64,000 bases of DNA, taken from NCBI GenBank assembly GCA_016125495.1, contig WGLQ01000002.1, forward strand, positions 276,969 to 340,968, read 5' to 3'. A program made the position numbers and the translations under genes. How positions within the stretch are numbered: position 1 is the first letter of the stretch; each line of letters opens with the position of its first letter. The stretch is from Hyphomicrobiales bacterium. GTDB lineage: Bacteria > Pseudomonadota > Alphaproteobacteria > Rhizobiales > RI-29. This document shows, piece after piece, positions 26,542-35,253 of the stretch. The notes under the pieces were generated by a model. The model was given only the letters and a program-made list of their open reading frames with translations. It had not been told where the DNA came from and did not search any database.

Positions 26542-26669
26542 TGGCACCGGCGGGACGGAGACGCCGGGTTTTGGCGCAAACTTGATTACCGCTGACGGGC
26601 GGCGTTGCACTAGTCTGGACGAATGACGAGGGAGGTCACGGGAGCGTGTCGGCGGAGAGGCGGTGCTTG

Positions 26670-28769
26670 ATGACGTTTCGTTCACGATGCCGGACAGTCG
26701 CGGGCCGGTGGCCAACCGGGGCGATCACACTCGCGGTCCTTTTCCTCAGTGGTCCGATGGGCTTGCACGATCTGGCGTCGGCCGAGGAGACTGTTGCCGC
26801 GCCCAAGGCCGCCGCCGAGGCGCCGAGCTATCAGAACCGGTCGCTCTTCGGAAGCTACCTCGCCGGTCGGTTTGCGCGCTCGCAGCGCGAGATGGATTCG
26901 GCCGCGCGGTTCTTCCGCGAGGCCCTCGAGCGCGATCCCGACGACAAGGACATGGTGCAGAACGCCTTCCTCAGCGAGGCGGCGATCGGCAGCTGGGACG
27001 AAGCGGCGCGGCGTGCCGAGCAAGTCGTCAAGGACGATCCGACCAACCGGCTGGCGCAGATCTTCCTTGGAACGCGTGCCTTCAAGGAACGCCGGTTCGA
27101 GGCCGCCGAGGAGCATCTCTCTCGTGCCGCGGTCGGCCCGATCGGTGAATTGACCTCGACGCTGGCGCGGGCCTGGATCCGCTTCGCCGATGGCAAGGTC
27201 GACGAGGCGCTGACGCTGGTCGACGGACTGCGGCAGGACTGGGCACGCTTCTATCGTGACAACCATAAGGCTCTCATCCTCGATGCCGCGGGGCGCCACG
27301 ACGAGGCGCAAACGGTGTGGGCCAGTCTCTTCAAGGACGAGCCGCGCACGTTGCGGGTCGCGCTCGGGCACGCCCGCCACGCCATGGCGATCGGGGAAGG
27401 TGATGCGGCGCGGGCCAAGCGCGTGCTGCTCCGCCACATGCGGGCCACCGGGCGCCGCGATCCCCTGGCGAGCGAACTCTACCGCGAGATCGCGGCGGGC
27501 GGACGACCGGGGCTGCTCGTTGCCGATGCCGAGCATGGCATGGCCGAACTCCTTTTCGGTCTCGGCGAAGCGCTGACGACGGAAGGCGGTATCGACGTCG
27601 GGACGATCTACCTCCAGCTCGCCACCTACGTGCGGGGGGATTTCGAGGCGGCGTTCTATGCGCTCGGCAATGTCCACGAGGCGACCAAGCATTACGATAA
27701 GGCCATCGGGGCCTATCGTGGACTCGACAAGACGAGCCCGCTCGGTTTCGAGGCGGGGCTGCGGATCGCCTACAATCTCAATTGGCTCGAAAAGGAAGAG
27801 GAATCGCGCGCGCAGCTCTCGGGAATGCTGGATGGCGTGATGGCCCAGATCGCAGCGCACGGCGGCAACGGCGTGCGTGAGCGGGTCGCGGTCAAGCTCT
27901 CGGAGCGCGGCCGTTTCGCCCAGGAGTCGCTCGCAGCGCTCGGCTATTACGACGGCACGAGCGACGGGCGGATCGCGGGCGCGTCACTCGAAGCGCTCAA
28001 GGCCTTCCAGAAGGACAGCGGTCTCGAGGTCGACGGCATCGTCGGGCCGCGCACGATCCTCTCGCTGCAGGCCGCGCTCGACCACGAACTCGCGACCGAA
28101 CTCGACGACCGTGAGAGCCGGGTCCTGCTCGCCATCGGAAACCTCTTGCGCGGGCACGAGAAATACGGGGAGGCCATCGGCTATTACGCGCGCGCGATCG
28201 AAAAGATCGACGAGCCGCTGCCGGAGCACTGGAACTATTATTATTCGCGCGGCGTCTGCTACGAGCGTGTGAAGCAGTGGCCGAAGGCCGAGGCGGACCT
28301 GCGTCAGGCACTGGCGCTCAATCCCGACCAGCCGCTCATCCTCAACTATCTCGGCTATTCGTGGGTCGACCAGAACCTCAACCTGGAAGAGGCGATGGAA
28401 TTGATCCGCAAAGCCGTTCGTCTCAAGCCCGATGACGGCTATTTCGTCGACAGCCTCGGCTGGGCCTACTACCGCCTCGGCAAGTTCGATTCGGCTGTTC
28501 GTTATCTTGAGCGCGCCGTCGAGCTTCGGCCGGAGGATCCGGTGATCAACGATCACCTCGGGGATGCCTTGTGGCGGGTCGGGCGCACGCTGGAAGCGCG
28601 CTTCCAATGGGGCCAGGCGCTCGATCTCAAGCCGGAGCCGGAAGAAGTCGACAAGATCAAGGCCAAGATCGTCGCGGGCTTGCCGGAAGTGGGCAAGGAC
28701 CAGGTCGTCGGGTCGGAGGCCGGGGCCAACTCCACCGAGGGCGCCGCGGCGGGCGGGTCGACGCAGTAG
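26670..28769 (+). CDS. Exported TPR-repeat protein with an inserted peptidoglycan-binding domain
   Basis: 699 residues from ATG 26670, with GGAGAGG nine bases upstream; GTG 26646 is a plausible longer start. A signal-like stretch (TGAITLAVLFLSGPMGLHDLASA, about 16-38) precedes the mature protein. TPR units cover about 60-150 and are strongest at 480-670 (for example EAMELIRKAVRLKPDDGYFV, AVRYLERAVELRPEDPVIND). Between the two TPR regions, about residues 412-470, lies a PG_binding_1-like motif (LAALGYYDGTSDG, ALKAFQKDSGLEVDGIVGPR). Alphaproteobacterial TPR proteins next to ispE are common, but this insertion is unusual. It probably scaffolds envelope complexes near peptidoglycan. Confidence 0.8.
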   Translation: MTFRSRCRTVAGRWPTGAITLAVLFLSGPMGLHDLASAEETVAAPKAAAEAPSYQNRSLFGSYLAGRFARSQREMDSAARFFREALERDPDDKDMVQNAFLSEAAIGSWDEAARRAEQVVKDDPTNRLAQIFLGTRAFKERRFEAAEEHLSRAAVGPIGELTSTLARAWIRFADGKVDEALTLVDGLRQDWARFYRDNHKALILDAAGRHDEAQTVWASLFKDEPRTLRVALGHARHAMAIGEGDAARAKRVLLRHMRATGRRDPLASELYREIAAGGRPGLLVADAEHGMAELLFGLGEALTTEGGIDVGTIYLQLATYVRGDFEAAFYALGNVHEATKHYDKAIGAYRGLDKTSPLGFEAGLRIAYNLNWLEKEEESRAQLSGMLDGVMAQIAAHGGNGVRERVAVKLSERGRFAQESLAALGYYDGTSDGRIAGASLEALKAFQKDSGLEVDGIVGPRTILSLQAALDHELATELDDRESRVLLAIGNLLRGHEKYGEAIGYYARAIEKIDEPLPEHWNYYYSRGVCYERVKQWPKAEADLRQALALNPDQPLILNYLGYSWVDQNLNLEEAMELIRKAVRLKPDDGYFVDSLGWAYYRLGKFDSAVRYLERAVELRPEDPVINDHLGDALWRVGRTLEARFQWGQALDLKPEPEEVDKIKAKIVAGLPEVGKDQVVGSEAGANSTEGAAAGGSTQ

Positions 28770-28843
28770 CGCTCGCTGTCGGAGGGAGGGCGGTCAGCGT
28801 GGGCGGCGGCGAGTCGCACGAGCGTGACCCGCGAGGGACGGGT

Positions 28844-29830
28844 ATGACCGGTAATGCCCTTACGCTCGAGGAACGGGCGCCGGCGAAGGTCAATCTCTTC
28901 CTCGAGGTTCACGGGCGTCGGCCGGGCGACGGCTACCACCTGCTCGAAAGCCTCGTGGTCTTCGCACGCGATGCCTGCGACATCGTCCGCCTCACCGTCC
29001 AAGGGGCTGGGATTGCCGGGCGGGACACCAATTCGGGTGACCCGAATTCGTCGACCTTGCGGCCGACACACCTCGAGGGGCCGATGGCTGGCGCGCTCGA
29101 AGGTCCCAACATCGTCGATGCGGCTGTCGCCCTGGTTCGTCACGAGGCGGGACGGGTCGGACAACCGCTCTCGGGGATCGCCGTTACACTCGACAAGCGG
29201 TTGCCGGTCGCGGCTGGCATTGGGGGTGGGTCGGCGGATGCGGCGGCGACGCTGAGGCTGATTTCGCGCGCCTTTCCCGAACTCGAGCCACGACTCGATT
29301 GGCCGGCGCTGGCGCTACAACTCGGGGCCGACGTGCCCGTTTGCCTTGCTGGCAGGGCGGCCGTCATGACGGGGATCGGGGAGCGGCTCACGCCACTGCG
29401 GCTGGCCGGCGGGCTCCACGGCGTGCTCGTCAATCCGCGTGTTGGCGTCGCGACCCGTTCGGTGTTCGCCCGGCTCGCTGCACGGATGCTCGAACCGGAT
29501 GAGGTGGCGCGGGCGAGCGAGCCGGGCACACTCGGGGATCTCGCGCGCCTCGGTCCGGGGGCTGGCGCTGCGATCCCACCCGCCGCACTCGTCGATTGGC
29601 TGATCACCCGGCGCAACCATCTCGAGGCGCCAGCGCTGCAACTGGTGCCGGCCATGGCCGTGGTCCGCGACGCGCTCGATGGGCTCGCCGGGCGGCGCCT
29701 CGTGCGCATGTCGGGTTCGGGTGCCACATGGTTCGCCTTGTTCGAGGATGCGCAGGCCGCCGCGTCGGGCGCCCGGGAGCTGGCAGCGGCGCACCCCGAT
29801 TGGTGGGTGGCGGCGAGCCGACTCTCGTGA
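28844..29830 (+). CDS. ispE: 4-diphosphocytidyl-2-C-methyl-D-erythritol kinase
   Basis: A 328-residue GHMP kinase of the non-mevalonate isoprenoid pathway; it phosphorylates the 2-hydroxyl of CDP-methylerythritol. Motif 1 is ERAPAKVNLFLEVHGRRPGDGYH, the ATP-binding glycine loop is LPVAAGIGGGSADAAA, and motif 3 is VRMSGSGATWFALF. It starts at ATG 28844 with GAGGGA upstream. An insertion of about 20 residues after position 60 makes it longer than typical IspE (about 285-300). It is downstream of the TPR gene and convergent with the PstB-like gene. Confidence 0.93.
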   Translation: MTGNALTLEERAPAKVNLFLEVHGRRPGDGYHLLESLVVFARDACDIVRLTVQGAGIAGRDTNSGDPNSSTLRPTHLEGPMAGALEGPNIVDAAVALVRHEAGRVGQPLSGIAVTLDKRLPVAAGIGGGSADAAATLRLISRAFPELEPRLDWPALALQLGADVPVCLAGRAAVMTGIGERLTPLRLAGGLHGVLVNPRVGVATRSVFARLAARMLEPDEVARASEPGTLGDLARLGPGAGAAIPPAALVDWLITRRNHLEAPALQLVPAMAVVRDALDGLAGRRLVRMSGSGATWFALFEDAQAAASGARELAAAHPDWWVAASRLS

Positions 29831-29864
29831 CCGTGGCGGCAGGCGCCGGTGCCGTACGGGACGA

Positions 29865-30698
29865 TCAGCCGAAGCGACCGGTGATGTAGGCTTCCGTTAT
29901 GGCGTGGCGCGGATGGATGAAGATCTCGGAGGCGTCGCCGTACTCGACGAGGCGGCCGAGGTGAAAGACCGCGACGCGCTGGGCGGTGCGCGCCGCCTGC
30001 TGCATGTTGTGCGTGATGATGACGATGGTGTAGCTGGCGCGCAGTTCGTCGATGAGGTTTTCGAGACGAGCGGTCGAGCCCGGATCGAGCGCGGAAGCGG
30101 GTTCGTCCATGAGCAGGACATCGGGTTGGAGGGCGATCGCGCGGGCAATGCAAAGTCGCTGCTGCTGACCACCCGAGAGGTCGGTGCCGGGTTCGCCGAG
30201 GCGGTCCTTCAATTCGTCCCAGAGACCGACGCGCGTCAGGCAGCGTTCGACGAGTTCGTCGGTGGCGGCGCGGCCGTCGACGAGGCCGTGCAGGCGGGCG
30301 CCATAGGCGACGTTGGTGTAGACCGACCAGGGGAACGGGTTCGGCTTCTGGGCCACCCAGCCGAAGCGGCGGCGCAGCATCGGCGGGTCGATCTCCGGGT
30401 CGTTTATGTCGAGGCCGTCGACCAGGATCGTACCTTCCATGCGCACGCCGGGCGTGATGTCGTGGGTGCGGTTGAGGCACTTGAGAAGCGTCGATTTGCC
30501 ACAACCGGAAGGGCCGATGAAGGCGGTGACCTCGCGCCGGTAGATCTGCAAGTCGACGTTGTCGAGGGCCTTCTTGGCGCCGTACCAGAAGCTGACGCCG
30601 CGAACGTCGATCATGACGTCGTGCGCCCTGTCGTGCCAGGGCTCGGGCCCGAGGTGGACCTTGAAGTCGACCAGGCTTTCAGGTTCGGCGTGCTGCAT
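29865..30698 (-). CDS. pstB: Phosphate-type ABC transporter ATP-binding protein (PstB-like), without pst partners
   Basis: A 277-residue ATPase with the PstB sequence: VSFWYGAKKALDNVDL, Walker [52 protein letters not shown], Walker B LLMDEPASALDP and ITHNMQQAARTAQRVAVFH. The start is ATG 30698 with GAGGAGG upstream; a longer start at 30770 is possible. A 35-residue N-terminal extension precedes the nucleotide-binding domain. pstS, pstC, pstA and phoU, normally in one operon, are absent here. Neighbours on the same strand are a sulfatase/phosphonate monoester hydrolase and an unknown protein. Confidence 0.9.
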   Translation of the reverse strand: MQHAEPESLVDFKVHLGPEPWHDRAHDVMIDVRGVSFWYGAKKALDNVDLQIYRREVTAFIGPSGCGKSTLLKCLNRTHDITPGVRMEGTILVDGLDINDPEIDPPMLRRRFGWVAQKPNPFPWSVYTNVAYGARLHGLVDGRAATDELVERCLTRVGLWDELKDRLGEPGTDLSGGQQQRLCIARAIALQPDVLLMDEPASALDPGSTARLENLIDELRASYTIVIITHNMQQAARTAQRVAVFHLGRLVEYGDASEIFIHPRHAITEAYITGRFG

Positions 30699-30818
30699 CG
30701 GGGGGGCCTCCTCGGTTGCGGCGCGCGGACGATGGCGCGATTGCGGCGGGGCGGCCTTGATCTCGCGCAAATCCGGTAGCGCTCGAAACTGCGCGATGGC
30801 GGCGGGTGCGGTGTGGCC

Positions 30819-32357
30819 TCAGTAGCGCGGGCCGTCGTTGCGCACGGGGCCGTCGGGGGTCAGCAGGGTGTCGACCAGAACACGCTCGGCGTGCGTCATG
30901 CGGCGCGAAAGGAGGCGGGCGCAGTAGTCGGCGGCCCGTCCGTCCGCCAGGGCCGCCCGGCTCGGCTCGAGTTCGTCCGGTCCCGCCGCGAGATCGAAGA
31001 AGAGCGGCGGCAAGCCGTTGAAATGGACATATTTCCCCTTCTCGTCGCGCAACACGTTCAGCACGCAGTGCGCGGAGGTCAATCCGAGGTGGCGCTCGGC
31101 GGCGCGGGTGACCGGTTCGCGGAAGTCGTATTCCCAGAAGACGGCATCGCGCCAGGGCGGCGTGTCGCCGGAAAGGAAGGGGAGCAGCGAGCGGCCGTCC
31201 CAGGAGACGGGCGGCGTGCCGCCGAGCCAGTCGATGATGGTCGGTGCGACGTCGACGCTCTCGGTGAAGGCACGGACACGGCGACCGGCGTGTGCGGACC
31301 GAAGCGGATCGCGGACCAGGAGGGGAATGCGGTAGGAGGCGTCGAAATAACCACCCTTTCCCCACATCCAATGGTCGCCCAGCATCTCGCCGTGGTCGGA
31401 GGTCAGCACGATCAGCGTCTCGTCGTAGAGCCCCGTCTCTTTCAACGCATCGATCATGCGCCCGAAGTTCGCGTCACACTCCTGAATGAGACCGAAATAG
31501 ACCGCGCGCATCAGGCGGATGTCGTCGGGCGTCAGGCGGTCAGGATTGAAATTCTTCTGAAAGAAGCTGGGTGAGGCCTGAACCACCTCGAGCCAGTAGG
31601 CGAGGAAGGGGTGGCTGGCGACCGCTGCGGCACGGTCCGGCTCGCGCACGGGAAGGGCGATGTCGGCGGGGTCGACGGCGGTGTTGTAGGGGGCGGGGGC
31701 GATCAGTGGCGGGTGCGGGCGAAGAAAGCTCGCGTGCACCAGCCAGTCGTAACCGCCGGCGACGAGGAGGAAATCGCAGATCCGTCCGGCAAGGAACGCG
31801 GTGTCGCTGTCCTCGGCGCGATAGAATGCCGGGCGCCTCGAGACCGGCTCGCCCGCCGCGAGCGCGCCGAGACCGTAGAGGAGGTCCGGGTGATTGGCCG
31901 GGATGGCGTGGCCGCGCCGCGCGAGGTGGGCCGCCCATTCGTTCATCGGAACGGCGGCGCCGGACATGCGGCAGCCGATCTCGAAGCCGTCCAGCACACT
32001 TTCATAGACGCGCAGCGCCGGGTCGCCGGGCGGGCGCGTGCGCGGATCGAGGGAGGTGTCGGTGTAGCCGAAGAGATAGGGGGTGAGGCCCCGGTCCCGG
32101 ACCTGCAAAGCGAGGTTGGTGTGGCGTGCGTCGAGCGGCGTTCCGTTGCGCACCGAGCGGTGGTTGAAGGGATAGAGACCGGTCAACAGCGTGGCGCGCG
32201 AGGGCCCGCAGGGGGCCGAGGCCGTGAAGTGGTTTTCGAAGGCGACCGCCTCGGCCGCGAAGGCGTCGATGTTTGGGGTCAGGGCATGGCGATGGCCCGC
32301 AAGGCTCAGGGCATCGGCCCGCCACTGATCGAAGGTAATGAGCAGGACCTTGCGCAC
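30819..32357 (-). CDS. Sulfatase-superfamily enzyme, probably phosphonate monoester hydrolase/arylsulfatase
   Basis: A 512-residue alkaline-phosphatase-superfamily hydrolase starting at GTG 32357 behind GGAGAGGGAG. Metal ligand Asp10 is in LITFDQWRAD. The formylglycine site is Cys50 in APCGPSRATLLTG, which fits the CxPSR rule. LTSDHGEMLGDH supplies the second Asp/His metal pair. The length and N-terminal motifs resemble Rhizobium/Burkholderia phosphonate monoester hydrolases, which cleave phosphonate and phosphate monoesters and also sulfate esters. No signal peptide is visible, so it is probably cytoplasmic. No convincing maturase is in the window (the FGE-like domain near 45.4 kb lacks the catalytic cysteines). 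Confidence 0.85.
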   Translation of the reverse strand: MRKVLLITFDQWRADALSLAGHRHALTPNIDAFAAEAVAFENHFTASAPCGPSRATLLTGLYPFNHRSVRNGTPLDARHTNLALQVRDRGLTPYLFGYTDTSLDPRTRPPGDPALRVYESVLDGFEIGCRMSGAAVPMNEWAAHLARRGHAIPANHPDLLYGLGALAAGEPVSRRPAFYRAEDSDTAFLAGRICDFLLVAGGYDWLVHASFLRPHPPLIAPAPYNTAVDPADIALPVREPDRAAAVASHPFLAYWLEVVQASPSFFQKNFNPDRLTPDDIRLMRAVYFGLIQECDANFGRMIDALKETGLYDETLIVLTSDHGEMLGDHWMWGKGGYFDASYRIPLLVRDPLRSAHAGRRVRAFTESVDVAPTIIDWLGGTPPVSWDGRSLLPFLSGDTPPWRDAVFWEYDFREPVTRAAERHLGLTSAHCVLNVLRDEKGKYVHFNGLPPLFFDLAAGPDELEPSRAALADGRAADYCARLLSRRMTHAERVLVDTLLTPDGPVRNDGPRY

Positions 32358-32426
32358 GGAACTCCCTCTCCAAGTTCGATCCAGGTTGCCGGGCCGCAGT
32401 GGCTACGGCCTTGCCTTGGACCGATC

Positions 32427-33380
32427 CTACCAGACCATGGCGTCGGGTGGTGGGGCCAGGAGGGTGAAGGAGAGCGGATTGAGATCGAGCAAGCGTTCGG
32501 CTTCGGGCATCCAGGCCTCGGGGCGGCGGTCTCGCCAATTGGCGATGCGCCAGAGGCAGCCGTCAGCGCCGATGTAGAGGGTGCCGTCGGGCCGTGGGGC
32601 GATCCAGTCGACCCACTCGGCGCCCGTCGCGCGCAGCCAGCCGATGACCTCGTCACGCACGCCTCGATCCACCATCCAGGGGTGCCAGGCCGAGAACGTC
32701 GGCCAGGTGCCGGCGGCGCGCTCGGCCTCGTTCGAGCGGATGCGCACGCGGTTGGTGAGCGGCACGTTGAGCTTGGGAGTGAGGCCGCAGGTGCCCTCGT
32801 TGAGCACGATTTCGCCGGCGGCCGAAAAGACGCCACCGCCGGTCCAATGCCCGAAGCTCGGCCAGATGGCGAGGGCGGTGAAATACGGTGGGGTCGAGAT
32901 GGCGGTCCAGACGCCCCAGTTCTGGCGGACGGGCGCGCCGAACATGCGGCCGGGGGAGGGCGCGCGCATGTAGCGGGGCACGCGGCGGCGCTTTTCGCCC
33001 TTCTTCGGGGAGCGGTTTCGAGGAGCCGCGGCCAGCGGGTCGTGGGCGCCCGCAACCCCTGGGGTGGCCGACAACGTCAGTCCGCGCCCCTCCGGTCGGT
33101 GCGGGGCATGATACTGGTGCGCCCAATAGATGAGCTTTTCGCCATCCGGCGAGAGGTCCCAGAGGCGGACGAACCCCTTCATCCATTGGCCGTGCTCGAA
33201 GGTGCCGCGCGCGAGGTTCCAGCGGATGAGGTGGAAGTGGCGCTTGGGGCCGCGCCGCAGGATCACGGCGACGGGGGCCTTGCTCGCAAAAAGCGCCCAG
33301 AGGCGGGTGCGGTAGGGGCCGGTGACGGGCCCCGGCGGGGGCTCGACGGGCCGATCGGGGGGCTGGCCGGCTTCGGACAT
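32427..33380 (-). CDS. Conserved hypothetical protein, 317 aa
   Basis: The start is ATG 33380, after which the sequence becomes ordered; the frame remains open to 33452. It is a soluble, Trp/Pro-rich protein with repeated short beta-type stretches such as FHLIRWNLARGTFEHGQWMK, LSPDGEKLIYWAHQY and PDGTLYIGADGCLWRI. This pattern suggests a propeller-like or repeat beta fold, but no family is recognised. There is no signal peptide or membrane span. It is 69 bases upstream of the sulfatase on the same strand and may be cotranscribed with it. Confidence 0.7.
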   Translation of the reverse strand: MSEAGQPPDRPVEPPPGPVTGPYRTRLWALFASKAPVAVILRRGPKRHFHLIRWNLARGTFEHGQWMKGFVRLWDLSPDGEKLIYWAHQYHAPHRPEGRGLTLSATPGVAGAHDPLAAAPRNRSPKKGEKRRRVPRYMRAPSPGRMFGAPVRQNWGVWTAISTPPYFTALAIWPSFGHWTGGGVFSAAGEIVLNEGTCGLTPKLNVPLTNRVRIRSNEAERAAGTWPTFSAWHPWMVDRGVRDEVIGWLRATGAEWVDWIAPRPDGTLYIGADGCLWRIANWRDRRPEAWMPEAERLLDLNPLSFTLLAPPPDAMVW

Positions 33381-33466
33381 TGGCGCTCGCGTCCGTGGTG
33401 GTGGGCGCAGGGGCTTCCTCCTGGTTCCTTTCGCTAATTCCACGCCGATCAATCAGGATCAAAGGG

Positions 33467-34156
33467 TTACTCGCTTGCGAGACCTTCGTCGATCTTGAAC
33501 CATTTAGACACCTTACCATTCAAACGAGCTGCGTTCCGTCTAAGCAGATCGGATTTATCCCCTTTACAATTAATGTACACAACCATTTCAGCGGTCGTAT
33601 TCTCGCGATCCCGCTCGTGAAGTTGAATGATTGCAAACTCGTGACGTCCAATGAAGAAAGTTGCTACGCGACCGATGCCTGCGTCACTGATTATGTCCGG
33701 CGCGTGAATGGCAATCTTCTCCAACAACTCAGACTCATCGATCGCAACATTCGATCGCCTGCTTTCTGGAGTCGTCGACAGATCAGAAAAATAAATAAAT
33801 TCACATTCCAACCTAACACAGTCAAAGGATACTATTGCGACGCCATCAACTCCATTGTCCTGGTTAGTTGAAAGCGTTTTCACATACTCATCAAGTTTTG
33901 GGTGACTGCTCTTATTTGTCATAGGATGATTCTCATAAAGTGCGGGGCGCGAACTCACCTCAGCCGGTATTGAAACCGACGGACTAAGATTTTTAACCGC
34001 AATTTGTTCCAGAACCAGAGCAACTTCGTACGGGACAGGATGCCTATTCTCCAACCATCGCGTAACCGTTCGAACGTTCCTCTTCAGGTACGTTGCGACA
34101 TCTTCAGGCGTCCATCCATGCTGGTCCATCAGCTCTTGCAGCTGGTCACCGTCCAT
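33467..34156 (-). CDS. HTH DNA-binding protein of a low-GC island, 229 aa
   Basis: The start is ATG 34156 with GGAGAG ten bases upstream. Residues 1-50 (LQELMDQHGWTPEDVATYLK then NVRTVTRWLENRHPVPYEVA) form an XRE/Cro-type helix-turn-helix. The C-terminal about 180 residues (VAIVSFDCVRLECEFIYFSD, GRVATFFIGRHEFAIIQLHE) are an unrecognised alpha/beta domain, possibly a sensor. The coding sequence is clearly lower in GC than all neighbours, with many A/T third positions, which suggests recent acquisition. Its promoter abuts a palindrome repeated three times in the upstream region, so autoregulation is likely. Confidence 0.75.
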   Translation of the reverse strand: MDGDQLQELMDQHGWTPEDVATYLKRNVRTVTRWLENRHPVPYEVALVLEQIAVKNLSPSVSIPAEVSSRPALYENHPMTNKSSHPKLDEYVKTLSTNQDNGVDGVAIVSFDCVRLECEFIYFSDLSTTPESRRSNVAIDESELLEKIAIHAPDIISDAGIGRVATFFIGRHEFAIIQLHERDRENTTAEMVVYINCKGDKSDLLRRNAARLNGKVSKWFKIDEGLASE

Positions 34157-34208
34157 CGAGGCTCTCCTACTGTGATCGCGATCGCGCACAGACGCAAGCT
34201 GAGACTTA

Positions 34209-34237
34209 ACACTACCAAGCTCGGAGTGTGACGTCAA
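34209..34237 (-). promoter_or_regulatory. Sigma-70-like promoter of the HTH gene
   Basis: Read on the minus strand, TTGACG (34237-34232) and TAGTGT (34214-34209) are separated by 17 bases, 53 bases before the HTH ATG. The first GACA-N3-TGTC operator (34239-34249) sits directly against the -35 box, where a bound repressor would block polymerase. Confidence 0.5.
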
Positions 34238-34238
34238 G

Positions 34239-34362
34239 GACACGATGTCCGCTCTATCGACACGATGTCACATCAGTCGACCGCTGTTACGCCCGTTCCT
34301 GTTGCCTCGCGCCAGTTCCGATGCTACGTCATTACGTATGGTCGGAAAGATGACACCGTGTC
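34239..34362. repeat. Three copies of a GACA-N3-TGTC palindrome, probable operators
   Basis: GACACGATGTC occurs at 34239-34249 and again at 34259-34269 (20 bp apart, same face of the helix). A variant, GACACCGTGTC, a perfect palindrome, is at 34352-34362 and overlaps the start of the gene at 34350. The layout suits cooperative binding by the neighbouring HTH protein and control of both divergent genes. Confidence 0.55.
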
Positions 34363-35135
34363 CTGACGCTGTTCGGGTGACTTCGTGGAGAGGAGCCTGC
34401 CTAGCGATTGGCGGACTGTTTTCGATGATTGCGACAGCGGGTGCGGCCCCTCTGGTCACGCCGGAGGTTCGTCACGATGCCTTTCGCCAGCTGCCAACTC
34501 AGGGCGCGGACAGCGGCGGGCCCGTTCAGAGCGGGCCCGAATTTTTCGGCCGGCCAGAGACCGAACTTGAGCGCTACATCCGATCGACGGTCGGCGCTCC
34601 GAAGGGCCCTGTGGCCGCGCAGCAATCCTATTCACTCAGCACGCGGATCGGTGAGCCCGTAGCGTCCATCTTCGCGAAGATCAAGACCGATGGGCGGAAC
34701 CGAGGCTACCCGCTGGCAAGACTGGTCGCTCAATCGGATGACGGTTTCACCCTGGCGTTTCCCGAGGAGTTCATTGATCGCGATGCGCGCCCACTCGATG
34801 CCCCCCGATTCGTCGTGAGGCCCGATTCCTTCGGCTTTCTCAGCTGGGCGCGCTGCAGGCTCGGGCTAGGCGAAGAGCGGCAATCGCGAGTGGTATCGCT
34901 CGAATACAAAGCCGCTCCCTCGCCCGGTGCCGGTCCGGGTGGAGGAAAACCGACTGCCCCGGATTTAGGGCAAGACGGGCGGGAGCGCCTGGCCCCCCGA
35001 CTGGCGAAGAGGCCGATCGGTCCGGGCGATGAATTGATCGGGCGCGTACACGAGTTTTTCACCGACTCGTGCACGGGCCTAATTCGATCGGTGCCAGTGT
35101 CGGAGCATCCGTTTGACGAGCACTGGCCGGAATAG
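34350..35135 (+). CDS. Hypothetical exported protein, 261 aa
   Basis: The start is placed at ATG 34350 (GGAAAG just upstream, spacing tight); ATG 34338 is an alternative. A signal-like segment (GACLAIGGLFSMIATAGAAP, about 15-34) precedes a polar protein containing SYSLSTRIGEPVASIFAKIK and FRVHEFF-like endings. No domain is recognised. GC and codon use are intermediate between the low-GC HTH gene and the rest of the window. A GACACCGTGTC palindrome overlaps its start codon, which suggests regulation by the divergent HTH protein. Confidence 0.6.
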   Translation: MTPCPDAVRVTSWRGACLAIGGLFSMIATAGAAPLVTPEVRHDAFRQLPTQGADSGGPVQSGPEFFGRPETELERYIRSTVGAPKGPVAAQQSYSLSTRIGEPVASIFAKIKTDGRNRGYPLARLVAQSDDGFTLAFPEEFIDRDARPLDAPRFVVRPDSFGFLSWARCRLGLGEERQSRVVSLEYKAAPSPGAGPGGGKPTAPDLGQDGRERLAPRLAKRPIGPGDELIGRVHEFFTDSCTGLIRSVPVSEHPFDEHWPE

Positions 35136-35253
35136 ATCGGCCCCAGCCCACCCCCTTGGCACACGACGGCGGGGCGGGCTAAGACTGGTCGCGGGGCAAC
35201 GTGCCCCGGCCGCTGCCCTCCCCCTCCCGAGCCCCGCCAAGAGGCCCCGTCAC

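Noticed and set aside
33380-33871. 163-codon plus-strand frame in the low-GC region
   Set aside because: It overlaps the better-supported HTH gene, which has an HTH motif, ribosome-binding site and promoter.
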